Positions 1 to 6,943 of a stretch of DNA of 64,000 nucleotides are shown here, one piece after another. Numbering within the stretch: position 1 is the stretch's first letter; each line of letters opens with the position of its first letter. The notes below the pieces were generated by a model. The model did not search any database, was not told where the DNA came from, and saw only the letters and a list, made by a program, of their open reading frames with translations. A program made the translations under genes and the position numbers. Where the stretch lies: the NCBI RefSeq assembly GCF_001942495.1, contig NZ_MKZS01000001.1, positions 4,454,457 through 4,518,456 on the forward strand, written 5' to 3'. This DNA comes from Moorena bouillonii PNG (lineage in GTDB: Bacteria > Cyanobacteriota > Cyanobacteriia > Cyanobacteriales > Coleofasciculaceae).

Positions 1-54
1 TCACGTACGGTTTTGGAGACGAGTCGGTGAGGCGACTCACCGGCTTAGTTTAAT
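1..54 (+). ncRNA. 3' end of a group II intron (domains V-VI)
   Basis: Bases 1-14 match the 3' strand of a group II intron domain V (ACGTACGGTT-type). Bases 21-46 form a domain VI hairpin of about 11 bp closed by a GCGA tetraloop. An unpaired A at 47 lies 8 nt from the last intron base, where the branch point is expected, and the intron ends in AAT at 54. The following bases continue the tnpB reading exactly as in the intact copy at 47.5-48.8 kb. The rest of the intron and any intron-encoded protein lie outside the window. Confidence 0.82.
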
Positions 55-1070
55 ATTCCCAGGTGCTTCAGGATGTAGTCAAAAGAGTAAAGCACGCTTT
101 TGATAGATTTGTTAAGGGGGATTGCAATGGAAAGCGGACTGGTAGACCCAGGTTTAAGAAACAACACCGCTACCGCACCTTTACCTACCCCCAAATGAAA
201 GAAGGTTGTTTGGATGGCAATCTTATCAACCTCCCTAAAATAGGGAAAGTCAAGGTTGTACTACATCGCCCTATTCCTGTTCGCGAAGCTTCGGCTACGC
301 CGAATGGATTCAAAATCAAAACAGCTTCGATCACCAAAAAGTGTGATGGATATTATCTGGTATTGTCCCTAGAAGATCAAACTGTACCTGAAGTTAAACC
401 TGACATTAATCCTGACTCAATAGTCGGTATTGATGTTGGTCTTAAGGAGTTTTTGACTACTTCGGAAGGAGAGACAATAGAAATTCCTCAGTATTACCGA
501 AAATCTCAAAAAAGATTGAAGGTTATTCAGAAAAGGGTATCTCGAAGGAAGAAGGGAGGCAGCAACAGACTCAAGGCTATCAAGCAACTTGGTAGACAGC
601 ACAAAAAAGTAGCGGATAAACGGAAAGACTTCCACTTTAAGACCGCGAATTATTTGCTGTCAAAATACGATGTAGTAGCTCACGAAAAGTTAAATGTAAA
701 GGGACTGGCTAAGTCCCGATTGGCTAAGTCTGTATTGGATGCGGGTTGGTCAAGCTTTCTGACAATCCTGGCAAGCAAAGCCTTAAATGCTGGCTTGTTG
801 GCGGTTCCGGTAAGTGCCCAAAACACCTCACAGAATTGCTCCAATTGTGGCAAAAAAGTTCCCAAAAAGCTGCATACAAGGTGGCACGATTGTCCCCATT
901 GTGGTTGCAGCCTCGTTCGCGTAGCGTGGCCTACGGCCAATCGTGATCATAATGCAGCGATCAATATACGAAACAGAGCGGCAGGGCAGTCCGTTCTTAA
1001 AGCCCAGCGCCTCCTAAGCGATGGCCGGATTGGCTGGGAAGCCTACACTGAACCCAACGGGTCAGTGTAG
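55..1070 (+). CDS. tnpB: TnpB, IS200/IS605-family RNA-guided nuclease, 3' exon of an intron-split gene
   Basis: TnpB is the OMEGA nuclease of IS200/IS605 elements, guided by an RNA from the element's right end. Compared with the full-length 416-residue copy at 47522-48772, this one lacks about 90 N-terminal residues. Translation resumes after the intron with Ser-Gln-Val-Leu-Gln, the same residues as in the intact copy but with synonymous codons. The only downstream start would be GTG at 63. RuvC-I (GIDVGLKEF), RuvC-II (AHEKLNV), a CxxC...CxxC zinc ribbon and RuvC-III (RDHNAAINI) are all present. Oddities are an eight-residue in-frame insertion between the zinc ribbon and RuvC-III, made by a palindromic repeat, and an older repeat at 280-304. 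If the intron splices, a complete protein is possible; otherwise this is a truncated gene. Confidence 0.88.
280..304. repeat. Palindromic repeat inserted in frame in tnpB
   Basis: A GC-rich imperfect palindrome starting TTCGCGAAGC and ending TACGCCGAA encodes REASATPN within TnpB. The same insertion is in the second tnpB copy, so it predates their separation. Confidence 0.6.
914..943. repeat. Palindromic repeat (family R1) inserted in frame in tnpB
   Basis: A copy of the GCGTAGCGTGGCCTACGGCC repeat adds VRVAWPTAN where the intact copy has a single Asp between Cys-Ser-Leu and Arg-Asp-His-Asn. The length change is 24 nt, so frame is kept, and the conserved RDHNAA aspartate survives. Confidence 0.8.
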
Positions 1071-1080
1071 GAGCTGTCAC
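1042..1080 (+). mobile_element. Right-end hairpin and boundary of the first IS200/IS605-type element
   Basis: CCTACACTGA at 1042-1051 pairs with TCAGTGTAGG at 1062-1071, and the tnpB stop lies inside the hairpin. The following AGCTGTCAC is shared with the second copy (47511-47550) and the sequences diverge right after it, which places the element end near 1080. In this family the right-end transcript also makes the guide RNA. Confidence 0.75.
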
Positions 1081-1199
1081 TGGCAGTTAATATTGAGGTA
1101 GAAGTATTAGAGCAAGCGGAACAGCCCCAAGCTCAGAAAGTGCGGGTTGATTTGCCAGTGCTTCCTGTGGAAGTGCAACCATCAGGATTAGTAGCATAG
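1080..1199 (+). pseudogene. Possible C-terminal remnant of the gene hit by the IS element
   Basis: Directly after the element end, an open stretch of 39 codons ends in TAG at 1197-1199. It reads as an acidic, Val/Glu/Pro-rich tail (IEVEVLEQAEQ, then VDLPVLPVEV). It has no start codon of its own and looks like the end of a disrupted gene. I do not recognise the family, and it could be chance. Confidence 0.25.
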
Positions 1200-1313
1200 T
1201 TATACCGAACCCGGTTCTAACACAAATGTAGCTTCAACCCGCATTCAAAAACCGCTCTCCTATCGTGTCAGACGTGGGCTTGGTGCGGGCTTAGCTAAAA
1301 CCAACCAAAAAGC

Positions 1314-1670
1314 TTAACGAGACAAACCGTTCCCCGGCCCGATGATAGGATTTTCCACAGCTTCTCGGTACTGTTCAACGGCTTCAGTATAGGCAATGGG
1401 CAGAACACACTCGACGTTTTCATGGGGACGAGGAATGATTACCCAGGATTCCAGGGTAGCGCCATAGGCTTTTTCGACGGCTGCAATACCGGCATCCATA
1501 GCTGCTTTTACTTCCGAAACATCCCCTCGAATATTGATATTGAAGCGGGCGCTACCAACTCTGATGTAGCCTACTAAGGTAACCCTACCAGCTTTCACCA
1601 TAGCATCTGCTGCTGCGAGTATACCAGGAAAGCCTTTGGTTTCGAGAGATCCAACCGCCACTGTAGACAT
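1314..1670 (-). CDS. ccmK4: CcmK4, beta-carboxysome shell hexamer protein
   Basis: A single BMC domain of about 118 residues. The opening [20 protein letters not shown] and the pore-side [25 protein letters not shown] segment are typical of CcmK4. It forms hexameric tiles of the carboxysome shell, with a central pore for metabolites. I chose ATG at 1670 because AAGGAG lies 7 nt upstream; a TTG two codons earlier is less likely. It sits 97 bp downstream of ccmK3 on the same strand. This pair is usually a satellite locus apart from the main ccmKLMN operon, and the proteins can form mixed hexamers that alter shell permeability. Confidence 0.95.
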   Translation of the reverse strand: MSTVAVGSLETKGFPGILAAADAMVKAGRVTLVGYIRVGSARFNINIRGDVSEVKAAMDAGIAAVEKAYGATLESWVIIPRPHENVECVLPIAYTEAVEQYREAVENPIIGPGNGLSR

Positions 1671-1767
1671 AGCCAAACTCCTTAATCTGTTGAACTATTT
1701 TAAACTCAGGAACTATTGTACGAATCTTCGCTACCGATGCTGACAAATAGCGATTAAGCCTATTGGT

Positions 1768-2079
1768 TTAAAATGTTCGGAACTCTTCGACTTTGCTGGT
1801 GTAGTGGATGGGCAACACTGTGTCCACATTTTCATTAGGGTTAGGAATGATATAGTAAGCTGTCACCTCTGCACCATAGGTTTTCTCTACGGCTTCCAGA
1901 CCAGCTGCTACCGCGACGTTTACCTCTGAAATTTTACCACGGACGCTAACCATAAACCGACCTTTCTCAGATTTATCATAGGATACCAGTGTCACTGCCC
2001 CTGCTTTGACCATGGCATCTGCTGCGGCTAGTACCCCTGGAAAACCTAGGGTCTCAATGGTTCCAACTGCTACTGGCAT
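1768..2079 (-). CDS. ccmK3: CcmK3, beta-carboxysome shell protein
   Basis: A BMC-domain protein of 103 residues beginning [26 protein letters not shown]. It has the divergent YDKSEKGRFMVSVRGK segment that replaces the usual KIGSGR pore loop, as known for CcmK3. It is thought not to form homohexamers but to join CcmK4 in heterohexamers. GGAG lies 9 nt before the ATG. It is first of the ccmK3-ccmK4 pair and is probably cotranscribed with it. The GAF gene upstream on the same strand ends 148 bp before. Confidence 0.93.
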   Translation of the reverse strand: MPVAVGTIETLGFPGVLAAADAMVKAGAVTLVSYDKSEKGRFMVSVRGKISEVNVAVAAGLEAVEKTYGAEVTAYYIIPNPNENVDTVLPIHYTSKVEEFRTF

Positions 2080-2227
2080 TGTGTTCTACTCCGGTCAACA
2101 CGAAAAGTTTGTTAAATCTGATTGTACTGGAGTTATTAGGCAAAATATATCCTAGCTTGCCTAAAATGTTAACATTGAAAATTTAAACTATAAAATATTG
2201 AAATTTAACAATAAAAATTAACAATTA

Positions 2228-3250
2228 CTAGAACTTGAGTTTGGTGAGTTTTTTTAGGCTCTTGCGCACCTGTTTTTCTTTCTCCTGGAGTTCAGTAATC
2301 AGTTTTTGATTATAGGGATCGATAATCCCTGAGTTACTTTCTGAATTTACCCAAAGTTTACGGGCTAGTTGGAAACATAACTGACATCGTTCTAAATTTC
2401 TCAAAATTGAAGGAGTAAATTGAGCCAACAGGGCTTCATCTTTTTTGGTAAACCCCTTCAGATCAATTCTTTCATACAAGTCATCATTTGGATTAATATC
2501 GGGTTTTAATTTATTAATTAATTGTACCACAGCAACTAAATTTTTTTGCTGATTCAACACGGGCCAAGCTAGCATAGTATAGGTTCGGTAACCGGTAATT
2601 TTGTCGATTCTTTTCGCTTCTTCAGAGCGTGGATCATCATAGACATCAAAGGGAACATTAATAATACTTAAGGAGGTAGCTGCTGCACCAGCAATTCCTT
2701 TATCTGCTGGAATATCAATGACTAGAGAGCCACCTTTACCATCATCAGCGTCAATGGAACCGAGTATATTACTGTGCTGATCCAGTAAAAAAATACTGGT
2801 ACGGTCTGCTTTTAGTATGTTTCCCGCTTTTCGAGTCAGGCGAGTTAACATTTCTTTGAGGGTGTCCACTAACTCCCCTAAAGCGTCATCAACGGTGTTC
2901 ACCTCTTCGATAAGTTTTGGTTTTGCGTTCCCGTAGCGTGGCCGTAGACCAATTGCATCACTGGTATCTACGGTATCTACTTCACTGGTATCTACTTGAA
3001 TCTCTGAGGATTTCACCGGAGTTTCCAGTAACTCTAAACCAGCAATTTCTCGCCAGTTTAAGTGCAATGCTTGACAAATTTCTACAAAGAAAAGACCTTT
3101 AATAGGCTTCCCGATCAGAAAAAGATTAACAATGGGCAAGTCTAAATCTAATTCATTAGCTAGGTCTATATCTCTTCCCCGACGCTTACGCTTCCAAACT
3201 AATTTGACTGTTTCGAGGTGCTTAGGGTGTACACTATACAATTTTTCCAT
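2228..3250 (-). CDS. GAF-domain protein with N-terminal helical region
   Basis: The 340-residue protein has a basic helical N-terminus (about 1-75, possibly DNA-binding), a low-complexity Thr/Asp/Val linker (about 88-100), a GAF domain (about 125-300) and a basic C-terminal coiled coil. GAF hallmarks are RTSIFLLD, the GIAGAAATS segment, NVPFDVYDDPR and VVQLINK, the type found with phosphodiesterases and adenylate cyclases. It may sense a small ligand, but no output domain is seen. Residues about 98-109 (AIGLRPRYGNA) come from an R1 palindromic repeat inserted in frame into the linker, where a loop would tolerate it. Position upstream of ccmK3 may be coincidental. Confidence 0.8.
   Translation of the reverse strand: MEKLYSVHPKHLETVKLVWKRKRRGRDIDLANELDLDLPIVNLFLIGKPIKGLFFVEICQALHLNWREIAGLELLETPVKSSEIQVDTSEVDTVDTSDAIGLRPRYGNAKPKLIEEVNTVDDALGELVDTLKEMLTRLTRKAGNILKADRTSIFLLDQHSNILGSIDADDGKGGSLVIDIPADKGIAGAAATSLSIINVPFDVYDDPRSEEAKRIDKITGYRTYTMLAWPVLNQQKNLVAVVQLINKLKPDINPNDDLYERIDLKGFTKKDEALLAQFTPSILRNLERCQLCFQLARKLWVNSESNSGIIDPYNQKLITELQEKEKQVRKSLKKLTKLKF
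2925..2956. repeat. R1 palindromic repeat within the GAF gene linker
   Basis: GCGTTCCCGTAGCGTGGCCG with the following TAGACCAATTGC matches the R1 family seen at 914-943 and in many intergenic places. It is kept in frame in the interdomain linker. Confidence 0.75.
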
Positions 3251-4266
3251 TCTTTTGTGATTTGGGGAAAGCTGCTTCTCTCAACTCCAAGTGATTAGGG
3301 AGTAGCTAAAAAATAAAATACCTGGTTTTAGCTTGTCGGATAGGCAAAAAAAGTTAGTTTATTTTCATTTTTATAGATTAAATTAGGTTGCCCACCCTAC
3401 TTTAATTGGTATTTTTTTTTACCCAAGTGCCGGCTGTCAATCTATTGGTTTTTATCGATATTCCGGATACTTCATGTCACTGCTCTTAGTCTCTAATAGG
3501 TTTATCCCATTAGTTAACTATACTCCCTAGGTAGTTTTACCAAACTAGTTGCTGCTTTCACTAGTGGATTGCGCTAGATGCTGCTAGGTAATTAACCGTG
3601 CTTGTTAATAACCTATAAGTTATTGATAACAGTCACAGTATCACCTACATAGTGTCAGTTACCCTTACCCCCATTACCACCATGGTGAAGATACCATAGT
3701 TGGTCTACAGGTGTCACACCTGATCAATAACCTGATCAATAAACAGATAATCGCTTCTTTTTGCTTGGGTATCATGTGCTGCTTCCAGTAAGCGCTGGGC
3801 AGCAGTATCAGTATAATAGTGCTTTTTATGAAAAAGGTAAAGTCTTTTCCAGGAAATGTAAGCAGTCAGCTAATACGCTAAGCTCATGCTACATCAACCG
3901 CTTCTTAGCAGTAAGCTAAATCATCCAGGAAAACTTAGACATTTAGCTGAGGGGCGCTAGTAGATCAGTTATCCTGGACAACCCCCTTAAGATGTTGATA
4001 GCTGATAGCTATCAGCTAATTCGCACGCTACTTGAGGTGCTTTTGAATAAGCGATGCAGAGGTGCGACCCGTGGCGAATTTAATTCGCCTACGGAAAACG
4101 CACCATTACGGTCTTGGGGGTTTCCCCCCATGAGCGACTGCATCAAGAAAAGAGGTAAGCTTTGGCCTTTGATGACGCTACTTAAGGTGCGAACAGCTTT
4201 TGAATAAAATAAGCACCTCAAGCAGCGTGAGCGAACAGCTCACGGCTGACAGCTGATGGAAGCTGA
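3251..4266. other. Gene-free stretch with palindromic and heptameric repeats
   Basis: About 1 kb without a credible gene. 3251-4000 is AT-rich with no recognisable element. From 4000 there are short GCTGATA-type repeats, a nested palindrome (4051-4144) and further AGCTGA repeats to 4260. Confidence 0.6.
4051..4144. repeat. Nested palindromes: family R2 (4061-4104) inside family R3
   Basis: The outer R3 unit runs from GCGATGCAG to GACTGCATC with a GGGGG/CCCCC core. Inside its left arm sits an R2 unit that begins GGTGCGACCCGTGGCGAATT and ends CGCACC. Both families recur elsewhere in the window, so the nesting implies that R2 moved into R3. Confidence 0.7.
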
Positions 4267-4893
4267 CTAGAGATTTTGGATGAGTTGGTTAATACGTTTT
4301 AATATTCTCAGAACAGTGTAAAGGTCATCTTTGTTCTCAAGAGCGAATGTATAGGATTGAGCATATTTAGGTGGCTTGGTGGTTGTCATCTTTAGGAATT
4401 TAAACTCATTACCATTGGTGATAAATCCCAGGATATGTTGCTCTGGATTAGGATTAGCTAACATATAGGCTAAGACTTGGGGAATTCCCGCTGCTAAGGC
4501 ATATTTTGTGCCTTTTGATTCAATAACAGTAACCCATAATTCTGGTTTAAAAATCAGAATATCAATACGTCCATTAACAATTATACCATCATCTTCGGAG
4601 GTAATTTTAACCTCTTTTTCTGCTGTGATTTCAAAGGGATGACGATAAAATCCTGCTAGTCTCAATAATGGCGATATTATCACCATTTTCAGGATAACTT
4701 CCAATAACGGAGACTCAGATAAGTACAGATACTCTTCTTTAACTTGCCCTAGCAATTGCTTTTCAAACTCTGTCAGTTCGGGTAAATCGTCTTGCCATTC
4801 TCGAAAAAACTGTTCATCATCCGTTCGTTCTAGATTAAATCTGTGTCTTAATTGACGTAATGAAATCTCTTTTGCAGGAATTGTTTGAACCAT
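4267..4893 (-). CDS. PD-(D/E)XK-like nuclease-fold protein (restriction subunit R-like)
   Basis: The 208-residue protein has NGRIDILIF followed by VTVIESKGTKYALAAGIPQVLAYM. This is the D...E-x-K catalytic pattern of PD-(D/E)XK nucleases, followed by the usual alpha helix. Similar stand-alone cyanobacterial proteins are often annotated as restriction endonuclease subunit R, although no helicase or methylase partner is present here. The ATG at 4893 is followed by a plausible helical N-terminus. It is a lone gene in repeat-rich DNA. The fold is fairly sure; the biological role is open. Confidence 0.6.
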   Translation of the reverse strand: MVQTIPAKEISLRQLRHRFNLERTDDEQFFREWQDDLPELTEFEKQLLGQVKEEYLYLSESPLLEVILKMVIISPLLRLAGFYRHPFEITAEKEVKITSEDDGIIVNGRIDILIFKPELWVTVIESKGTKYALAAGIPQVLAYMLANPNPEQHILGFITNGNEFKFLKMTTTKPPKYAQSYTFALENKDDLYTVLRILKRINQLIQNL

Positions 4894-5255
4894 AGGGAGT
4901 TTAGAGTTTAGAGTTTAGAGTTTAAGTAATCAGATATCATTATGAATTATTTATAGCAATTTTGATAAGTATTCAGCTATCAGCTAATGCGCTACGCGCA
5001 CGCTACGCGAACAGCTATCAGTTATCAGCTAAAGGCCAACGGCTGACCGCTGACCGCTGACCGCTGAATACTTACGTTGGGATCTTCTTGACACGCGAGA
5101 ATGTGATCAGTAACTTGATAACAATGTAATGATTCTGATCCACTTATCGGTGGATGGTGCAGCTAGGCTGTGCTCGTGGAAAAGTACAATTCATGATTCG
5201 GTCAAGTTTTGCTTAACTGCATCCTTGACCGAATTTTTTTATTCAATTACTTGAG
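4894..5255. other. Repeat-rich intergenic DNA upstream of the first dyad array
   Basis: Contains TTTAGAG heptamers (4898-4925), GCTATCAGCT and GACCGCTGACC short repeats (4970-5065) and an R1-like GCGCACGCTACGCGAACAG piece. No gene was seen. The dyad array starts at 5256. Confidence 0.55.
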
Positions 5256-5534
5256 ATTGCGACAATGTCTTGATGCAGTCGCTCATGGGGGAAACCACGG
5301 CAGTCGCTCATGGGGGGAACCCCCAAGACCGCGCTGCCTTCCCAAGACCGCGCTGCATCGCTGCAATAGTTTTTTAGCACCCTCTTATCGGTATTAACCT
5401 ATTTAACCCATTACACCTATTACCCCTTTAAATTGCGATAATGCAATAGTTTTTAATAACTGTTTTATCATACTAATCCCATTACCATCACTAACCCCAT
5501 TTAACCCCACTACTTGAGATTGCGATAATGCAAT
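5256..5534. promoter_or_regulatory. Array of dyad sites (ATTGC-N6-GCAAT) upstream of HTH gene A
   Basis: Dyads ATTGCGATAATGCAAT lie at 5432-5447 and 5519-5534. A third (5256-5267 plus 5362-5367) is split by a palindromic insert. With the insert removed the spacing is about 79-87 bp. The last site lies 15 bp upstream of the -35 box of the HTH gene. The same arrangement precedes the second HTH gene, so binding by the HTH protein itself is a reasonable inference. Confidence 0.65.
5268..5361. repeat. R3 palindromic element inserted into a dyad site
   Basis: A 94-bp GC-rich palindromic unit (TCTTGATGCAGTCGCTCATG to CGCTGCATCGC, with two internal half copies) interrupts ACAATG|TGCAATAG. A TG doublet at both edges suggests a 2-bp target duplication. 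Removing it restores the motif found at the other sites. Confidence 0.6.
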
Positions 5535-5549
5535 AGTTTTTTTATGCCC

Positions 5550-5578
5550 TTGCATTTTCAGAACAAGTGTGTTATAGT
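5550..5578 (+). promoter_or_regulatory. Sigma70-type promoter of HTH gene A
   Basis: TTGCAT (5550-5555), a 17-bp spacer and TATAGT (5573-5578), 32 bp before the start codon. Confidence 0.65.
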
Positions 5579-5610
5579 AATACTATCGTAAAAGCAATGG
5601 TTTACTCCCC

Positions 5611-6033
5611 ATGATGATTTCCACTGCACAAGCCGCTGAATTACTAGGTGTTTCTGCCACTCGCGTTCGTTACCTTCTGGGTAAGGGCAGAGTTAAAGGG
5701 GCTTATAAGGTGGGTAGAACTTGGGTGATTCCGTTGTTTGATGGTATGCCGGTGGTCACTCCTGGCACTCGCGGACCAAAACGGAACTGGTCAAAGCGCA
5801 CAAATTATACTAAGGCTGTGATTCACGTTAATCAGAAAGTGATTCGCCAAAATCTCAAGACCGGGGAGCGTAATCCTGTGATTACCGTCAAGCGAGGCTC
5901 TAAAAATGTTTACGGTCATACGGTAGAGGTCAATGGCCCGTGTCGGGTGATGTATCGTCCAGATGATCCCCTCAAGTGTGGAGCACGGGTGTGGATTGAG
6001 ACGATTTCTGATTTTGAAGTGATTTCAGCGTGA
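5611..6033 (+). CDS. Excisionase-like helix-turn-helix protein, copy A
   Basis: The 140-residue protein starts with a MerR/excisionase-type HTH (TAQAAELLGVSATRVRYLLG, then KVGRTWVIP), about residues 4-45. A basic middle and a beta-rich C-terminal domain of unknown family follow (about 65-140, including GPCRVMYRPDDPLKCGARVW). The protein is identical to copy B at 11795-12217, although the DNA differs at about a dozen synonymous sites. A promoter and an array of dyad sites precede both copies. No strong Shine-Dalgarno is visible; a second ATG follows at once. A DNA-binding, probably autoregulatory, role is inferred. It may also be a recombination directionality factor, but no integrase is nearby. 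Confidence 0.75.
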   Translation: MMISTAQAAELLGVSATRVRYLLGKGRVKGAYKVGRTWVIPLFDGMPVVTPGTRGPKRNWSKRTNYTKAVIHVNQKVIRQNLKTGERNPVITVKRGSKNVYGHTVEVNGPCRVMYRPDDPLKCGARVWIETISDFEVISA

Positions 6034-6542
6034 TCGGATGTGAATGCGATCGCGTAGCGTGGCCTTAGGCCAATCGCATTGAACCAGTCAATGTTTTGCG
6101 ATCGCGTAGCGTGACTTATGGTCAATCCCTTAGCGTGGCTTTAGGCCAATCGGATTCACATCCAATAATCACAAACTGTCCGATAGTTGGGGAGCGAGAC
6201 TTTAGGCAGTGGGGCTTTTAGGCCAAAAACCAAACTATCCGGATTGCTGTCTTCTGCGACATTTACAGCAGTCCCCTTTTGCCTTTTGCCTTTTGCCTCT
6301 TGCCTCTTGCCTTTTGCCTCTTACCTTTTGCCTTTTGCCTATTGCCTATTGCCTATTGCCTTTTTCTTCAAACAAAGAATTAACTTAGCATAAAAATTGA
6401 GTAGTGAAAAACACTGTTTTATACGAGTTTACCGCCATTTCATGAATTTTTGTAGATATTTTTTGCTTTATTAGTAAAATATCCTGATTTAATTTAGATC
6501 TAGCGAAGAGTATAGTAGTCAACCATTACTCTTCTCTTTGTC
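6034..6542. other. Intergenic: R1 palindrome cluster and TTGCCT heptamers
   Basis: GGATGTGAATGCG (6036-6048) and its near reverse complement (6151-6163) enclose three R1 units. From 6280 to 6362 the DNA is a tract of TTGCCTT/TTGCCTC heptamers. 6363-6542 is AT-rich and probably holds the promoter of the following gene. No other gene was seen. Confidence 0.6.
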
Positions 6543-6935
6543 ATGAAAGGAAAAGTTATAAATTACCTTGTTATTATTGGAGTAAGCATTATTCTCCTGC
6601 TCGGTATAGTTACAACAGCTTTTGGTCAGGATAATCCAAGATCAGTTGATGATTATACTATCAACTTTGTTGATGATAATGAGAAGTGTGAAGGCGCAAA
6701 CACTGTACCCATACATCACAAAAAATTAAATAATAACGACTGGCCAAGAATAGGATGTATTAAAACCGGACTGGATGTTAAAATTATAGGTATTAAAGAT
6801 AATCTATCTTCTATTATACAAATACAAGGCAATTATAAACCTGAGTATTTGATGATTGAAAATGATTTTTTATACTGTCGAGATAGATCGAGAAAAAAAT
6901 GTGAAACAACTAGTTCACGAAAATCATCCCCCTAA
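6543..6935 (+). CDS. Small exported protein of unknown function
   Basis: The 130-residue product has a classic Sec signal: basic start (MKGK), a hydrophobic stretch (about 8-27) and a likely cut after TAFG. The mature part is charged, Asn/Asp-rich and holds four Cys residues (CEGANT, IGCIKTG, YCRDRS, KKCETT), which could form two disulfides outside the cytoplasm. AAAGGAAAAG occurs inside the start region rather than upstream. It converges on the CHAT-caspase gene, with 8 bp between the stop codons. I do not recognise the family. Base composition is AT-rich, as in the surrounding accessory block. Confidence 0.55.
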   Translation: MKGKVINYLVIIGVSIILLLGIVTTAFGQDNPRSVDDYTINFVDDNEKCEGANTVPIHHKKLNNNDWPRIGCIKTGLDVKIIGIKDNLSSIIQIQGNYKPEYLMIENDFLYCRDRSRKKCETTSSRKSSP

Positions 6936-6943
6936 AATTAACA

